A stretch of DNA of 37,117 nucleotides from Fibrobacter sp. (GCA_017526585.1 JAFXRC010000050.1:1-37117); one strand, 5' to 3'. Shown: positions 16,894-25,588, counted from the stretch's first letter. Numbers and translations: made by a program. The notes: generated by a model from the sequence alone, not told the origin.

Positions 16894-17936
16894 ACGCGTT
16901 CGTAAACCCTCAACTTCGCAGAGCGAGCCCTGCTATTGCTTGCAATTTCTTCTTCCGTCGGAACAATCGGCTTCCGGTTCACCTTCTTCAGGCGCTGATG
17001 ATTTCCGCCACAGGTGCACACCGGCAAATGCGGCGGGCAGATGCAGGCGCGCTCAAACTCAGCAGCCGTCTCCTTGACGCAGCGGTCTTCTACCGAGTGG
17101 TAGCTCATGACCACGAGGCGACCGCCCACCTTGAGGCAATCCACCGCTGCACGCAGGCTATCTTCAATTTCCTTGAGTTCTCCATTCACTTCCATGCGAA
17201 TCGCCTGGAACACGCGGGCAAGGAGCCCATTCACTTCACGACGCTTATCGGGGAATACCGATTCCACGACTCCCTTCACATCGGAGGGCAAAATGTCGCG
17301 GTTTTCACCGGCAACAGCCGCAGCCATCTCGACAAGGCGAGTCGCAAGCTTAAAGGCGCGATCCATATCGGCATTTTTGCGGAGAGCCGCAGCGAGCGCA
17401 TCGGCATCGACCGTCTTGAACCATTCCTGCGCGGACACGCCTTCGCGGCGGTCCATGCGCAAATCCAGCGGGTTGTTACCCACAAAGGTAAAGCCTCGGT
17501 CAGAAGCATCGACCTGGTGACTACTGATACCCAAGTCGTAAAGGATGCCATCCAAAGTATTCGGCGCAATTTCGTTCTTCAATTCACCGAAGCGAACCGG
17601 GTGTACAATAAACTTCGGTTTCACACCTGCAAGGCGCTTCGTTGCAAACGCCACCGCTTCTTCGTCGCGGTCAAACGCATGGAGCGTTCCGTTCTCATCT
17701 AATTTGTTCGCAATTGCGTAAGAATGACCGCCACCACCCAGGGTGCAATCGCCGTAAGTTCCGTTGGGTTTGATGTTCAAGCCTTCGAGGCATTCAGCAA
17801 GCATCACGGGGTCATGGTAGAATACACCATTTTCGACACCAGCCAACGCGGCGGCGGAATGAGACGCCTTGCGACTTGCGGCGTCAGAAAATTCATTTGT
17901 CTGTAATCGGTTCTGACGAAGGTCAGCGTTTGTCAT
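16890..17936 (-). CDS. rsmH: 16S rRNA (cytosine-1402-N4)-methyltransferase RsmH
   Basis: SAM-dependent methyltransferase (also called MraW) acting on the ribosomal P site. The 348 residues show FYHDPVMLAE, the SAM-binding GDCTLGGGGHS, HAFDRDEEAV, LYDLGISSHQ, FRIxxR-like FQAIRMEVNGEL, and a C-terminal VMSYHSVEDR. There is an N-terminal extension of about 35 residues before the conserved HDPVM. GGAGGG about 7 nt before the ATG supports this start, which overlaps mraZ by 14 bp. It is the second gene of the dcw cluster. Confidence 0.96.
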   Translation of the reverse strand: MTNADLRQNRLQTNEFSDAASRKASHSAAALAGVENGVFYHDPVMLAECLEGLNIKPNGTYGDCTLGGGGHSYAIANKLDENGTLHAFDRDEEAVAFATKRLAGVKPKFIVHPVRFGELKNEIAPNTLDGILYDLGISSHQVDASDRGFTFVGNNPLDLRMDRREGVSAQEWFKTVDADALAAALRKNADMDRAFKLATRLVEMAAAVAGENRDILPSDVKGVVESVFPDKRREVNGLLARVFQAIRMEVNGELKEIEDSLRAAVDCLKVGGRLVVMSYHSVEDRCVKETAAEFERACICPPHLPVCTCGGNHQRLKKVNRKPIVPTEEEIASNSRARSAKLRVYERV

Positions 17937-18399
17937 CTAGACCCTCCGGCAAACCAAGCTTGTAGAACATCTCGCTGAATGCCGTTACATCTTCTTCGGT
18001 CTTCTTACCGTACTTAGCATTGTAACGTTCAGGGTTCCACAAATCCAGAGACCATCCACGATCGGCGGCATAAACCACTTCGGTCGTAAGGCCCGCATAT
18101 TCCAGCAAATTCTTAGGAATGAGGATGCGGTTTTGGCCATCCATCTCAACGGTGGTGGCTTCAAGTTGGTTCCGGAAAATTTCGGCTTGCTGGCGGTCTT
18201 TAAGAGCGTCAATTTCTGCCATGAATTTGTCGAATTCCGAGGTGAGGTACAACCGGAGGGTGTGGTTCGGGCCGCAGGCGACCACAAACTCATTCCCTTC
18301 AGTCGGCCCAAGCTGACGACGAAATTCCCTGGGGAAGGAAGACCTTCCCTTTCCGTCAATAGCCGTCTGGGCTTTACCTATGAAACGAGACAAACTCAT
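17923..18399 (-). CDS. mraZ: Transcriptional regulator MraZ
   Basis: First gene of the dcw cluster. MraZ is a ring-forming DNA-binding protein with two AbrB-like domains that represses its own promoter at TGGG repeats in E. coli. The 158-residue form starts MSLSRFIGKAQ. Both halves carry the DxxxR motif: AIDGKGRSSFP and DGQNRILIP. The ATG at 18399 has AAGGA at good spacing; the in-frame start at 18429 would lie within the leader and is not favoured. A candidate promoter with two MraZ boxes is just upstream. Confidence 0.95.
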   Translation of the reverse strand: MSLSRFIGKAQTAIDGKGRSSFPREFRRQLGPTEGNEFVVACGPNHTLRLYLTSEFDKFMAEIDALKDRQQAEIFRNQLEATTVEMDGQNRILIPKNLLEYAGLTTEVVYAADRGWSLDLWNPERYNAKYGKKTEEDVTAFSEMFYKLGLPEGLDDKR

Positions 18400-18444
18400 T
18401 ATATTCCTTGGGACAACTTGCCACAACACTTATCACACATGGTA

Positions 18445-18473
18445 AATGTACCCATTTTCTCCCACACCGGCAA
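18445..18473 (-). promoter_or_regulatory. Candidate mraZ/dcw promoter with two MraZ boxes
   Basis: On the minus strand TTGCCG (18473-18468), a 17-nt spacer and TACATT (18450-18445) form a plausible sigma70-type promoter. Within the spacer are two TGGG tetramers (18464-18461 and 18454-18451) exactly 10 bp apart, the period described for MraZ operators. A third repeat is not visible at the next step. Binding here would block RNA polymerase directly. Confidence 0.5.
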
Positions 18474-18582
18474 GTCCAAAGCACGATAGAGCCTCTTATT
18501 AGCGACTTTTTTATCACCCAAAGCATACGAAAAACATACCTCGGCCCCAAGTCCGGCACAAACCAAGTGAACGGAAGTGCAC

Positions 18583-18616
18583 TTAAAAACAAGAAAACCC
18601 TACCGTTAAGGCAGGG
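18583..18616 (-). terminator. Intrinsic terminator after ribF
   Basis: On the minus strand CCCTGCC (18616-18610), a 5-nt loop and GGTAGGG (18604-18598) form a 7-bp stem with one G-T pair. TTTTCTTGTTTTT follows. It separates the rimP-to-ribF operon from the dcw promoter. Confidence 0.75.
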
Positions 18617-18659
18617 CAAAAACGGTTCCGGTTTCAAGAACCAAAATTTGTACTAAGAA

Positions 18660-19577
18660 CTATTCAGCCCAGTGATTACCGTTGTAATTGCGGGCGGTAT
18701 CGGCATCCATGCCAATCTGGCGCACCAGATCATCCAGGCTAGGGAACTTCTGTTCGGGACGCAGGAACGCCATCAGGTCAAGCACCATCGGGCGACCGTA
18801 AATGTCCTCGTTAAAGTCGAGCAGGTACGCTTCGATAGCAAGGCGCTGGTTACCCGTAGAGGGCTGCGTACCAATGTTCACCACCGCACGAAAGCTACGC
18901 TCGTCATGAGCACCATCTGCATCGACGCTGCCTGGGAGGCGTGCCGTCGCGACATACACGCCGTGCTTGGGCAAGAACTTGTACTTCTCCACTTGAAGAT
19001 TCGCCGTCGGGAAACCGATGGTATGGCCAAGGCGCTTGCCTTCGACAATCGTACCAGACAAACGATACGGGCGTCCCAGATAAGTTTGCGCACGCGACAC
19101 ATCGCCATTCAGCAAGGCATTTCGCACAGCGGAAGAACTCACGCGTTCGCCCTTGTGCAGCACAATCGAAAGCATCGCCGTCGAAAGTTCCGGGAAGGCG
19201 GCGGTAATTGTTTCGTAGTTACCCTTGCCGCCGGCGCCAAAGCAATGGTCGTGTCCAAAGAACATGGAACACACGCCGCGCTTTTCAATCAGTTCCTGAC
19301 GGACAAAGACATCGAACGGGAGCTTCGCCACTTCGGGCGTAAACGGGAGCACCAAAAATTCAAGACCCAGGCTTTCAATAAATTCGCGCTTTTCTTCGGT
19401 AGTCGTGAGGAGCAGCGGATCGCCGGGAGTGCGTAGCACATAATTGGAATGAGGCTCAAAGCTAATGACGGTAGGCGTCAAGCCATTCACTTCGGCAACG
19501 GCCTTGAGCGTGCGGAAAAGCGCCTGGTGTCCCAGGTGGCATCCGTCAAAATTACCCATCGTCACAGCACGCTTCAT
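18660..19577 (-). CDS. ribF: Bifunctional riboflavin kinase / FAD synthetase
   Basis: Makes FMN from riboflavin and then FAD. The 305-residue form starts MKRAVTMGNFDG. The N-terminal nucleotidyltransferase domain shows GNFDGCHLGH and FGHDHCFGAGGKGN. The C-terminal kinase domain shows RPYRLSGTIVEGKRLGHTIGF, FPTANL and VVNIGTQPS. GAGGT lies 5 nt before the ATG at 19577; the upstream in-frame ATG at 19595 sits in the palindrome that separates this gene from truB. Last gene of the rimP operon, followed by a terminator. Confidence 0.95.
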   Translation of the reverse strand: MKRAVTMGNFDGCHLGHQALFRTLKAVAEVNGLTPTVISFEPHSNYVLRTPGDPLLLTTTEEKREFIESLGLEFLVLPFTPEVAKLPFDVFVRQELIEKRGVCSMFFGHDHCFGAGGKGNYETITAAFPELSTAMLSIVLHKGERVSSSAVRNALLNGDVSRAQTYLGRPYRLSGTIVEGKRLGHTIGFPTANLQVEKYKFLPKHGVYVATARLPGSVDADGAHDERSFRAVVNIGTQPSTGNQRLAIEAYLLDFNEDIYGRPMVLDLMAFLRPEQKFPSLDDLVRQIGMDADTARNYNGNHWAE

Positions 19578-19593
19578 TTTTACCTCATTTGTC

Positions 19594-19614
19594 ATTCCCG
19601 ACTTGGTCGGGAAT
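19594..19614. repeat. REP-like palindrome between truB and ribF
   Basis: Perfect 9-bp arms ATTCCCGAC and GTCGGGAAT around TTG. Short palindromes of this type occur dispersed between genes in many bacteria. No second copy was seen in this window. It lies within the 44-bp truB-ribF spacer and would form a stable hairpin in the operon mRNA. Confidence 0.6.
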
Positions 19615-19621
19615 CTCCTTT

Positions 19622-20563
19622 TTACCCATCTTCTCCGAGATAGAACTTAGGTTTGATTCTTCCCGGCTCGTAGTGACACAGGCTCAAGACCTCGCCTTGC
19701 ATGTTTGCGGTAAACACATGTCCTTCGGGACCTACGCCCTCGACAGGAGTTTTCCAGGGGAGCCAATTGCCCTGGCGAATCACGGCCACCTGTTCGTCAG
19801 TCAGGCGCACCACCGGAAAGTCGAGCACCGCATCGACCGGCAACAGGTTTTCTCGCGTCAGGTTCTCGCCACGCACGGCCTTATCGAGCGTCACATTGCC
19901 GATGCGGTGTCTGCGTATCTGCGATACGCACGCGTAGGTCCCAAGCGCACGCCCAATATCGCGACCGAGAGCGCGGATGTAAGTTCCCTTGGAGCATTCA
20001 CAAATCAAGTCGAAGGTCGCAAATTCCTTGCCGGAGCAGCCTTCGGTCACTTCGCCCTCGCCAATCACCTTGAGCTCGCCAATGTGAATTTTGCGGGGTT
20101 TCAATTCAATGTCGCGACCACGTTCCATCAAGTCGCTCGCGCGCACGCCGTTAATTTTAACGGCGCAATACTTCGGCGGAATCTGCTCGATATCACCCGT
20201 AAACTGCGGCAGTACACTTTTAAGCGCGTCGCTCAAAGATTGAGGCCATGCGAGCGTGCAATTTGCAGCCGAAGCCTCTAAAGCACGTTCGTCCTGAGCG
20301 ACGACTTCCCCATCCCATTCCAGAGTATCGGTTTCGTAGCCCAAGTGCAACCTAAAGCTATAGCACTTGTCCTTCGCCTCAATAAAAGGCAACAGTCGCG
20401 TACAACGCCCCGTCGCTGCAATAATCAAACCCGATGCACGCAAATCCAACGTGCCCGCGTGGCCAACTCGCTTTGTAGAAAAGACCCTTTTCAGTGGGAA
20501 AAGGGCCTTGAAAGAAGTTTCGCCAGCGATCTTGTCCAAAAGAACGAAGCCGGAATTGCTCAA
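19622..20563 (-). CDS. truB: tRNA pseudouridine-55 synthase TruB
   Basis: Isomerises U55 in the T loop of tRNAs. The 313 residues contain GFVLLDKIAGETS, KRVGHAGTLDLRASG with the catalytic Asp40, YETDTLEWDGEV, YIRALGRDIG and a C-terminal PUA-like region. The usual GTLDP is GTLDL here, a change next to the catalytic aspartate. The start is a TTG immediately after the rbfA TAG, with AAGGGG upstream. Confidence 0.94.
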   Translation of the reverse strand: MSNSGFVLLDKIAGETSFKALFPLKRVFSTKRVGHAGTLDLRASGLIIAATGRCTRLLPFIEAKDKCYSFRLHLGYETDTLEWDGEVVAQDERALEASAANCTLAWPQSLSDALKSVLPQFTGDIEQIPPKYCAVKINGVRASDLMERGRDIELKPRKIHIGELKVIGEGEVTEGCSGKEFATFDLICECSKGTYIRALGRDIGRALGTYACVSQIRRHRIGNVTLDKAVRGENLTRENLLPVDAVLDFPVVRLTDEQVAVIRQGNWLPWKTPVEGVGPEGHVFTANMQGEVLSLCHYEPGRIKPKFYLGEDG

Positions 20564-20917
20564 CTAGAGATCCCCTTTCTGCTTCAGTTCGGCCAGGATG
20601 CTTTCGATATGCATGGCGTGTTCCAGGTTTTCATCCAGAACAAAGTTCAATTCAGGAATTTTCCTGATCTTGAGTTCCTTGCCCAGGACTCCGCGGATAT
20701 AACCCGCCGAATTCTTGAGACCAATCAGCGAATCACGCTTTTCCTTATCGGTACCCATCACGGACACCATGACCTTGGCGTAGCTCAGGTCATCGGTAAT
20801 CGTGACGCGCGTAATGCTGGCGAGGCTGCTCACACGAGGGTCCTTCAAGCCCTTCTGCAAGAGCTTGCCGATTTCCTCGCGGAACTGTTCATCTAATCTG
20901 TCGGTTCTACGACTCAT
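20564..20917 (-). CDS. rbfA: Ribosome-binding factor A
   Basis: KH-like protein needed for 30S maturation, notably at low temperature. The 117-residue form starts MSRRTDRLDEQF, and includes DPRVSSLASITRVTITDDLSYAKVMVSV-type core strands. I chose the ATG at 20917, which overlaps the infB stop region by 11 bp and has GGAG 5 nt upstream, over the start at 20968 that adds only basic residues read from infB sequence. infB-rbfA-truB order is widely conserved. Confidence 0.94.
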   Translation of the reverse strand: MSRRTDRLDEQFREEIGKLLQKGLKDPRVSSLASITRVTITDDLSYAKVMVSVMGTDKEKRDSLIGLKNSAGYIRGVLGKELKIRKIPELNFVLDENLEHAMHIESILAELKQKGDL

Positions 20918-23900
20918 TGGACTCCTCAGCCTTCTTGGCCTTTTCTTCGGCTTCTTCGCGGGCGACATCCTTCAGGGTACGGGCAACCTTGACTTCCTTG
21001 AAGAAGATCAAGCTATCGCCTTCCTTGATGTCTTCGTAACCCTTAAGACCGATACCGCATTCAAAGCCACGAGCGACAGACTTGACGTCGTCCTTCATGC
21101 GCTTCAAAGACTGGACCACGGTCGTACCGAGTTCCACACCGTTGCGGTACACGCGCACATGGCTGGTACGGTCGACTTCGCCGTCGGTAACCATACAGCC
21201 AGCGATGAGACCGACCTTCGGAATCTTGAACACCTGGCGGATTTCGGCTTCGCCGGAGAGTTCTTCGCGCATGATCGGCTTGAGGAGGCCTTCCACAGCG
21301 TTCGTGATATCTTCAATGCAGTCGTAAATCACGCGGTAGTTGCGGATTTCGATGCCTTCCTTCTGGGCCATTTCGCGGATAGAGAGCGACGGCATCAAGT
21401 GGAAGGAAATAATGATTGCCTGTGCGGTCGTAGCAAGCAAGATATCGGATTCCGTAATGGTACCCACACCCTTGCGGATAATGTTGACGCGCACTTCCTT
21501 GTTGGTAAGCTTTTCGAGGCTTGCTGCAAGAGCTTCTGCAGAACCGCCCACGTCTGCCTTGACAATAAGGTTGAGTTCGGAGAGCTTACCTTCCTTACGA
21601 TCGTTGAAGGTATCTTCCAAAGTCTTCACGTTACGAGAACGCAAGTCGCGTTCACGGGCAGCCATACGGCGCTTGGAGGCAATTTCACGTGCGGTCTTTT
21701 CGTCTTCGACCACGATCAAGTCGTCACCGGCCTGCGGAGTACCGTCAAAGCCGAGCACCTGACACGGAGCAGACGGAGGAGCTTCCTTCATCTGTTCGCC
21801 GCGTTCGTTAAACATGGCACGCACACGACCGGCATAAATACCGCAGACAAACGGGTCACCCACATGGAGCGTACCGTTCTGCACGAGGATCGTGGCCATA
21901 GAACCCTTACCCACGTCGAGCTTGGATTCCACCACGGCGCCGCGAGCATGAGCATCGGGGTTAGCCTTGAGTTCGAGCACCTCAGCTTCGAGGGCGAGCG
22001 TTTCCAAGAGGTCGTCCATGCCCTGGCCCGTACGAGCAGAAACTTCGATACAGCTGGTAGAACCACCCCACTGTTCCACTTCCACGCCGCGTTCAGCGAG
22101 CTGGGCGCGAATCTTGTCGGGGTTCGCGGTCGGCAAGTCGATCTTCGTGATTGCCACGACCATCGGCACCTTTTCGCGCTTTGCAAGTTCAATAGATTCA
22201 ACCGTCTGCGGCATGACCATGGAGTCGGCTGCCACCACAAGCACGATTACGTCGGTCACCTGAGAACCGCGAGCACGCATAGCACTGAATGCTTCGTGAC
22301 CCGGAGTATCGAGGAAGGTCACCTTACCCTGCTTGGTCGTGACTTCGTATGCACCGATGTGCTGCGTAATACCGCCCGATTCGCCGGACACCACGTGGGT
22401 CTTACGAATCCAGTCGAGCAAAGAAGTTTTACCGTGGTCAACGTGGCCCATCACCGTCACCACCGGGTGGCGCGGCTTCAGGTTTTCAGTGGATTCTTCT
22501 TCCACGCCGAGCACTTCTTCTTCGTATTCTTCCATCAACTGAGCTTCGTAACCGAATTCGTCAGCCAACAGCTGGATGGTTTCAAAATCCAAACGAGCGT
22601 TGATGGTCACCATCATGCCCATTTCCATGCACTTCGCAATCACGCGGGCCGGCATCTGGTCCATAAGGCCAGCGAGTTCGCCCACGGTGATAAAGTCAGA
22701 AGTCTTGAGGATCTTCTTTTCTTCGCCGGAATTATTGTCGTTGTGTTCCTTGCGATAAACTTTCTTGACAGGCTTCTTGGAGAGGTCAGCCATCACACGG
22801 GAAACGTTCTGACGAACTGCTTCCTGCTGGATTTCCTGCCTCTGCTCCATACGGTCCTTGCCATTGCCACGACGGTTCTTGTCGTTTTGACCATGGCGAC
22901 CGTTCTGCTGCTTGCCACCCTTACCGCCCTGGTTCTGACCAAAGCCCTGAGCAGCGCCATTGCTAGCGTTAAAGGCATCCTGCATCGAGCTACCAGTGAA
23001 TCCACTGGTGCGACCCGTAAAGGTGCGACCGCCATTATTGGAGCCAGCGCCGTTACCGTTACGGTTGTCGTTGCGACGATTGCCGTTGCGGTTGTCGCTG
23101 TTGTTCGAAAGGCGACCGAAAGTACCCGTGTAACCCTGCTGGTTTCCACCGCCGCGATGTCCGCCGCGGTTCGTCTGAGCCTGTTGCTGAGACTTCTTGA
23201 TACGGGCGAGAATCGCTTCGTCGGGCTTGAACACCTGAGCCTTCATCGGAGGCTGCTTGAGTTCCATGCCGGGGGTCACCATCGCAGGCTTTGCAGAAGC
23301 GGCAGGAGCTGCGGGAGCCGCAGGGGCTGCAGCAGGCTGAGCCGGTTTCGGAGCCGGAGCTGCAGGCTTAACCGCAGCAGGAGCCGGCTTGACCGCAGCG
23401 GGTGCTGCAGGTTTTTCTGCCGCAGGAGCAGCGGGAGCTGCAGGTGCCACAGCAGGCTGAGCAGGCTTTACCGCTTCGACCGGAGCAGCTTCTTTCTTCG
23501 GAGCTTCTTCTACCTTCGGAGCAGGCGCTTCGGCGGGCTTTACTTCCGCCGCCGGGGCAGCGGGCTTAGCCGCTGCGGTCGCAAGTTTCGCCGTCGCGGC
23601 AGCAGGCTTAGCAGGTTTCTTACCCTTAATCAACGTTGCCTTGAACTTGCCGTTCCCAGAAGTCGAAGACTCCTTCTTCTTGTCTTGAGAAGCACTGGAA
23701 GTTTCGGCTGAAGCCGCCTTCTTCAGGTTCTTGTTGCGAGATTCGGCCTTTTGCCTTTCAGCTTCTGCGGCAGATTCGATCTTTTCGTAATCAGACGCAG
23801 CCACTTTGGACATGTGTGTACGGACAGTCACACCCGCATCGCGGAGCAACTTCATCACGACATCAACCTTGATGCCATGAGATTCGGCCCAATCCGCCGG

Positions 23901-23924
23901 TTTAATTTGTTCTTCATTCACCAT
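20907..23924 (-). CDS. infB: Translation initiation factor IF-2
   Basis: GTPase placing initiator tRNA on the 30S subunit. At 1005 residues it is long because of its N-terminal half. An IF2-N-like helix bundle (about 1-50) is followed by a low-complexity Ala/Pro/Lys stretch (about 101-215) and a Gly/Asn/Arg-rich stretch (about 251-356). A second IF2-N module (about 405-470, FITVGELAGLMDQMPARV) precedes the GTPase core, which has G1 GHVDHGKT (493-500), DTPGHE and the TKIDL-type guanine motif. The ribosome site GGAAG is 8 nt from the ATG. It lies 35 bp after nusA. Confidence 0.97.
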   Translation of the reverse strand: MVNEEQIKPADWAESHGIKVDVVMKLLRDAGVTVRTHMSKVAASDYEKIESAAEAERQKAESRNKNLKKAASAETSSASQDKKKESSTSGNGKFKATLIKGKKPAKPAAATAKLATAAAKPAAPAAEVKPAEAPAPKVEEAPKKEAAPVEAVKPAQPAVAPAAPAAPAAEKPAAPAAVKPAPAAVKPAAPAPKPAQPAAAPAAPAAPAASAKPAMVTPGMELKQPPMKAQVFKPDEAILARIKKSQQQAQTNRGGHRGGGNQQGYTGTFGRLSNNSDNRNGNRRNDNRNGNGAGSNNGGRTFTGRTSGFTGSSMQDAFNASNGAAQGFGQNQGGKGGKQQNGRHGQNDKNRRGNGKDRMEQRQEIQQEAVRQNVSRVMADLSKKPVKKVYRKEHNDNNSGEEKKILKTSDFITVGELAGLMDQMPARVIAKCMEMGMMVTINARLDFETIQLLADEFGYEAQLMEEYEEEVLGVEEESTENLKPRHPVVTVMGHVDHGKTSLLDWIRKTHVVSGESGGITQHIGAYEVTTKQGKVTFLDTPGHEAFSAMRARGSQVTDVIVLVVAADSMVMPQTVESIELAKREKVPMVVAITKIDLPTANPDKIRAQLAERGVEVEQWGGSTSCIEVSARTGQGMDDLLETLALEAEVLELKANPDAHARGAVVESKLDVGKGSMATILVQNGTLHVGDPFVCGIYAGRVRAMFNERGEQMKEAPPSAPCQVLGFDGTPQAGDDLIVVEDEKTAREIASKRRMAARERDLRSRNVKTLEDTFNDRKEGKLSELNLIVKADVGGSAEALAASLEKLTNKEVRVNIIRKGVGTITESDILLATTAQAIIISFHLMPSLSIREMAQKEGIEIRNYRVIYDCIEDITNAVEGLLKPIMREELSGEAEIRQVFKIPKVGLIAGCMVTDGEVDRTSHVRVYRNGVELGTTVVQSLKRMKDDVKSVARGFECGIGLKGYEDIKEGDSLIFFKEVKVARTLKDVAREEAEEKAKKAEESNES

Positions 23925-23959
23925 GAATAGCTTCCAATGTTCCTTTTTAAATCAAACTA

Positions 23960-25126
23960 TTAGCGCAAACCCTTATTCTGGTTCAGGTCGGCAGAAGACG
24001 GAGAGGTGATCTTAGCCTTTGTCTCGTCATCCTTTTCGTTCCATTCGTTTTCGCCGAACACATCAAGGTTGCGCTGCACCAGTTCGGCAGCGAGCTTCAC
24101 ATTCTGACCGTTCTTGCCAATAGCAAGAGCCAGGTTGTCATCGCTAATGATCACAACCGTGCGGCGAGTTTCGGGCACGTGAATCAGCTTGATGACGTTT
24201 GCCGGAGTAAGGGCGCGGGTAATAAAGGAATCCAGGTCCGGGTTCCACTGCACGATGTCGATACGTTCGTTGCCGAGTTCACGCACAATCGTCTGCACGC
24301 GAGCACCCTTCATACCGACGCATGCGCCCACCGGGTCAATCTTTTCGTCACGGGAGTACACGGCAATTTTCGCGCGGAAACCAGGTTCGCGGGCAACACC
24401 CTTGATTTCGACCGTACCTTCATAAATTTCGGGAACTTCCTGACGGAAGAGTTCCTTGAGGAAGTCGCCATTGGCACGGGACAGAATCACCTGGGCGCCG
24501 TTCTTAGAAGATTCTTCCACGCGGGCAATCACAGCCTTGATGGAATCGCCCTGAGACCAGCGTTCGCGCTTGATCTGTTCACGAGCAGGAATCATAGCTT
24601 CGGTCTGCTTGCCGAGCTTCACGATGATGTTACTTTGTTCAAGGCGGAGGATTTCGCCACTCACCATCGTTCCGATACGGTTACGATAGGTATCCATGAT
24701 CTTCTGGCGTTCGGCGTCGCGAATCTGCTGGTTCAAAAGCTGCTTTGCAGTCTGAATAGCCTGGCGACCAAAAGCGGAGATAGGAATTTCCATTTCGAGG
24801 GAGTCACCGGCCTGAGCGTCTTCGTTGAAGTCGCGGGCTTCTTCCACCAGCATGTAACCCTGGTCCAGCTTTTCCACTTCGGCAGCAGTCATGTTCGGGT
24901 CGTAGTCCGGATAATCGTCAACCACGGCCACGCGCAAGTATACATGGACTTCGTTCGCATCTTCGTCGATATCCACATCGATCTTCTTTTCGATGTGCAG
25001 GTACTTGCGAGCCGCAGTCACCAGTGCTTCCTTCAAAGCATTGCGCACAACGGAATCATCCATATCCTTGGCTTCGACAACACCTTTCAGCACTTCGAGC
25101 AAGTTTACCTTCGGTTCGTTCTTCAT
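23960..25126 (-). CDS. nusA: Transcription elongation/termination factor NusA
   Basis: RNA polymerase-binding factor for pausing, termination and antitermination. The 388 residues comprise an N-terminal polymerase-binding domain (about 1-135), an S1 domain (about 140-205, IGTMVSGEILRLEQSNIIVK) and two KH domains (from about 215, with DPVGACVGMKGARVQ and LALAIGKNGQNVKLA). It lacks the C-terminal acidic repeats of E. coli NusA, as in many phyla. AGGAAGG lies 8 nt before the ATG, 15 bp after rimP. Confidence 0.96.
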   Translation of the reverse strand: MKNEPKVNLLEVLKGVVEAKDMDDSVVRNALKEALVTAARKYLHIEKKIDVDIDEDANEVHVYLRVAVVDDYPDYDPNMTAAEVEKLDQGYMLVEEARDFNEDAQAGDSLEMEIPISAFGRQAIQTAKQLLNQQIRDAERQKIMDTYRNRIGTMVSGEILRLEQSNIIVKLGKQTEAMIPAREQIKRERWSQGDSIKAVIARVEESSKNGAQVILSRANGDFLKELFRQEVPEIYEGTVEIKGVAREPGFRAKIAVYSRDEKIDPVGACVGMKGARVQTIVRELGNERIDIVQWNPDLDSFITRALTPANVIKLIHVPETRRTVVIISDDNLALAIGKNGQNVKLAAELVQRNLDVFGENEWNEKDDETKAKITSPSSADLNQNKGLR

Positions 25127-25141
25127 AACATGACCTTCCTA

Positions 25142-25588
25142 TTAAATTTGTACATCCACTTTCGCCACCAGCACGTCGCTGCGGGGCACGACCACGTCAC
25201 CGGCATTGCCTTTAAGGGTGAGCGTCAAATTTTCTTCATCTGCAGCAACGAGCTTGCCCGTCAGGGGCTTACCGGTACTGCGAGTCACCCGCAGGAATCG
25301 TCCGATATTGCGAGTAAAATCAGCAACCGACTTCAGGGGGCGGTCCAACCCCGGCGACGACACTTCAAGCGTGTAGGCACCTTCAATAATATCTGGATCT
25401 AGGTCCAAGGCATCGGACAAGTGGCGGCTCACTTTCGAGCAATCGTCAATCGTCACCCCTTCGGGCTTGTCTATGTAAAGGCGAAGCGTCTTGCGTTTGC
25501 CTGCACGGAACATATCTTGTTCCACCAATGTCACGCCTACAGCCTCGCATGCATCGGCGATAAGCGCGTCCAACTTCTGGTTAACCAA
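25142..25588 (-). CDS. rimP: Ribosome maturation factor RimP
   Basis: 30S assembly factor of 148 residues, first gene of the rimP-nusA-infB-rbfA-truB-ribF operon. Recognisable segments are GVTLVEQDMFRAGKRKTLRLYID, VTIDDCSKVSRHLSDALD and the family hallmark YTLEVSSPGLDRPL. The start is read as TTG at 25588, preceded by GAGGT; no ATG is available nearby. Position upstream of nusA agrees with most bacteria. Confidence 0.93.
   Translation of the reverse strand: MVNQKLDALIADACEAVGVTLVEQDMFRAGKRKTLRLYIDKPEGVTIDDCSKVSRHLSDALDLDPDIIEGAYTLEVSSPGLDRPLKSVADFTRNIGRFLRVTRSTGKPLTGKLVAADEENLTLTLKGNAGDVVVPRSDVLVAKVDVQI

Noticed and set aside
20802..23711. A 969-residue plus-strand open frame opposite infB
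   Set aside because: It is an exact shadow of infB. Its His/Arg/Phe-rich and Leu/Ser/Arg-repetitive composition comes from reading the antisense of Ala/Pro/Gly codons, and it has no recognisable domain.
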